Source: Verrucomicrobiota bacterium (GTDB lineage: Bacteria > Verrucomicrobiota > Verrucomicrobiia > Limisphaerales > UBA11358). Taken from it: a stretch of 5,916 nucleotides of DNA. The first letter of the stretch is position 1. Each line of letters opens with the position of its first letter. The notes under the pieces are model-generated. The model saw only the letters and a list, made by a program, of their open reading frames with translations. It was not told the origin of the DNA and searched no databases. The stretch lies in assembly GCA_026225155.1 (NCBI GenBank), contig JAMFSG010000163.1, forward strand, positions 1 through 5,916. Reading direction: 5' to 3'. Positions 5,597-5,916 of the stretch are shown piece after piece. The position numbers and the translations under genes are program-made.

Positions 5597-5664
5597 ATTT
5601 CACGCAAAGACGCCAAGTCGCAAAGGATTTATTTGCTTCGCGTCTTTGCGCCTTTGCGTGAGAT
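5597..5664. repeat. Imperfect palindromic intergenic repeat (cacgcaaag ... ctttgcgtg)
   Basis: The left arm (5600-5625) and right arm (5636-5661) pair at 22 of 26 positions around a 10-base AT-rich loop; a few outer bases also pair. The inner cgcaaag/ctttgcg units are repeated, giving a periodic arm. It fills the gap between the oxidoreductase stop (5665-5667) and the aminotransferase start (5582), both read leftwards. From memory, cgcaaag-type palindromes recur in intergenic spaces of Verrucomicrobiota and some other phyla. It could act as a stem-loop in the mRNA between the two genes or as a REP-like element. The right arm reaches the oxidoreductase stop codon but does not enter its coding sequence beyond it. 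Confidence 0.75.
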
Positions 5665-5916
5665 TTATTTTAGTTCAACTGCGCGACCAATCTTCGCCGA
5701 TTCCAATGCGGCGTTCAAAACGCGGACAGCATTGTAACCAGACCACGCATCCGCGCGCGGCGTGGCACGGGTTTTGATTGAGTCAATGAACGCGCGCAGT
5801 TCTGCCAGCAACGGTTCTTCCGGTGGCGTTTCAATCTGCGTCATGATGCCTTCGGTCGCCTTGAAATCATTGCCGCCGGCGGGCGTGTGCGTGTTCGCGT
5901 AAGTTTTGATTTTGTA
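5665..5916 (-). CDS. Gfo/Idh/MocA family oxidoreductase, C-terminal part (gene runs off the right edge)
   Basis: The last 83 residues and the TAA stop are visible. The end PEEPLLAELRAFIDSIKT, then SGYNAVRVLNAALESAKIG, is the usual final helices of Gfo/Idh/MocA dehydrogenases: PLxxELxxFIxxI, then a conserved helix ending in S-x-x-x-G. The NAD(P)-binding Rossmann domain and the catalytic EKP-type motif lie outside the window, so activity cannot be judged. Family members oxidise or reduce sugars and sugar nucleotides; WlbA/WbpB types oxidise a UDP-sugar acid at C3 so that a DegT-type aminotransferase can aminate it. The aminotransferase gene follows 82 bases downstream on the same strand, which supports that role here without proving it. 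An alternative is a general inositol- or sugar-dehydrogenase paralogue. Confidence 0.85.
   Translation of the reverse strand, partial: YKIKTYANTHTPAGGNDFKATEGIMTQIETPPEEPLLAELRAFIDSIKTRATPRADAWSGYNAVRVLNAALESAKIGRAVELK

Overview
This window most resembles a piece of a Gram-negative environmental bacterial chromosome. I lean towards Verrucomicrobiota (roughly Pedosphaerales/Limisphaerales-like). The reasons are mixed GC/AT codon use, A-rich gene starts with almost no Shine-Dalgarno sequences, and an intergenic palindrome of the cacgcaaag/ctttgcgtg type. This is inference without any database search. No rRNA, tRNA, CRISPR array or insertion sequence was seen.

Layout, left to right. (1) The start of a family 2 glycosyltransferase gene reads leftwards off the window edge. 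(2) After a short divergent intergenic region there is a rightward two-gene DNA alkylation repair operon: an Ogt/MGMT-type O6-methylguanine methyltransferase, then an Ada N-terminal/AraC/AlkA fusion glycosylase. (3) Convergent to it is a leftward, translationally coupled pair (4-bp ATGA overlap): a DUF5131 (phage Gp37/Gp68-like) protein with a CX6CX2C motif, then its usual partner, the three-Cys-motif partner protein TcmP. (4) Further right, on the same strand, are a complete DegT/DnrJ/EryC1/StrS sugar aminotransferase gene, a 68-bp palindromic element and the 3' end of a Gfo/Idh/MocA oxidoreductase gene.

The outer genes (oxidoreductase, aminotransferase, glycosyltransferase) read leftwards and look like a nucleotide-sugar/surface-glycan locus. 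Oxidation and then transamination of a sugar nucleotide is the WlbA/WlbC-type pairing. The inner four genes have a nucleic-acid theme and interrupt that locus: direct reversal of O6-alkylguanine, methylphosphotriester sensing, base excision of alkylated purines, and the poorly understood TcmP/DUF5131 pair.

The most interesting part is the TcmP/DUF5131 cassette. It is flanked by an 11-bp direct repeat (cggtaaaatca) lying on the stop codons of tcmP and of the aminotransferase gene. Its leader holds a perfect 16-bp dyad and a hairpin that could hide the ribosome binding site. The cysteine motif sits in a context like that of spore-photoproduct-lyase-type radical SAM proteins but with three extra residues. 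Together these suggest a compact transferable module that may act on nucleic acids; its function remains unproven.
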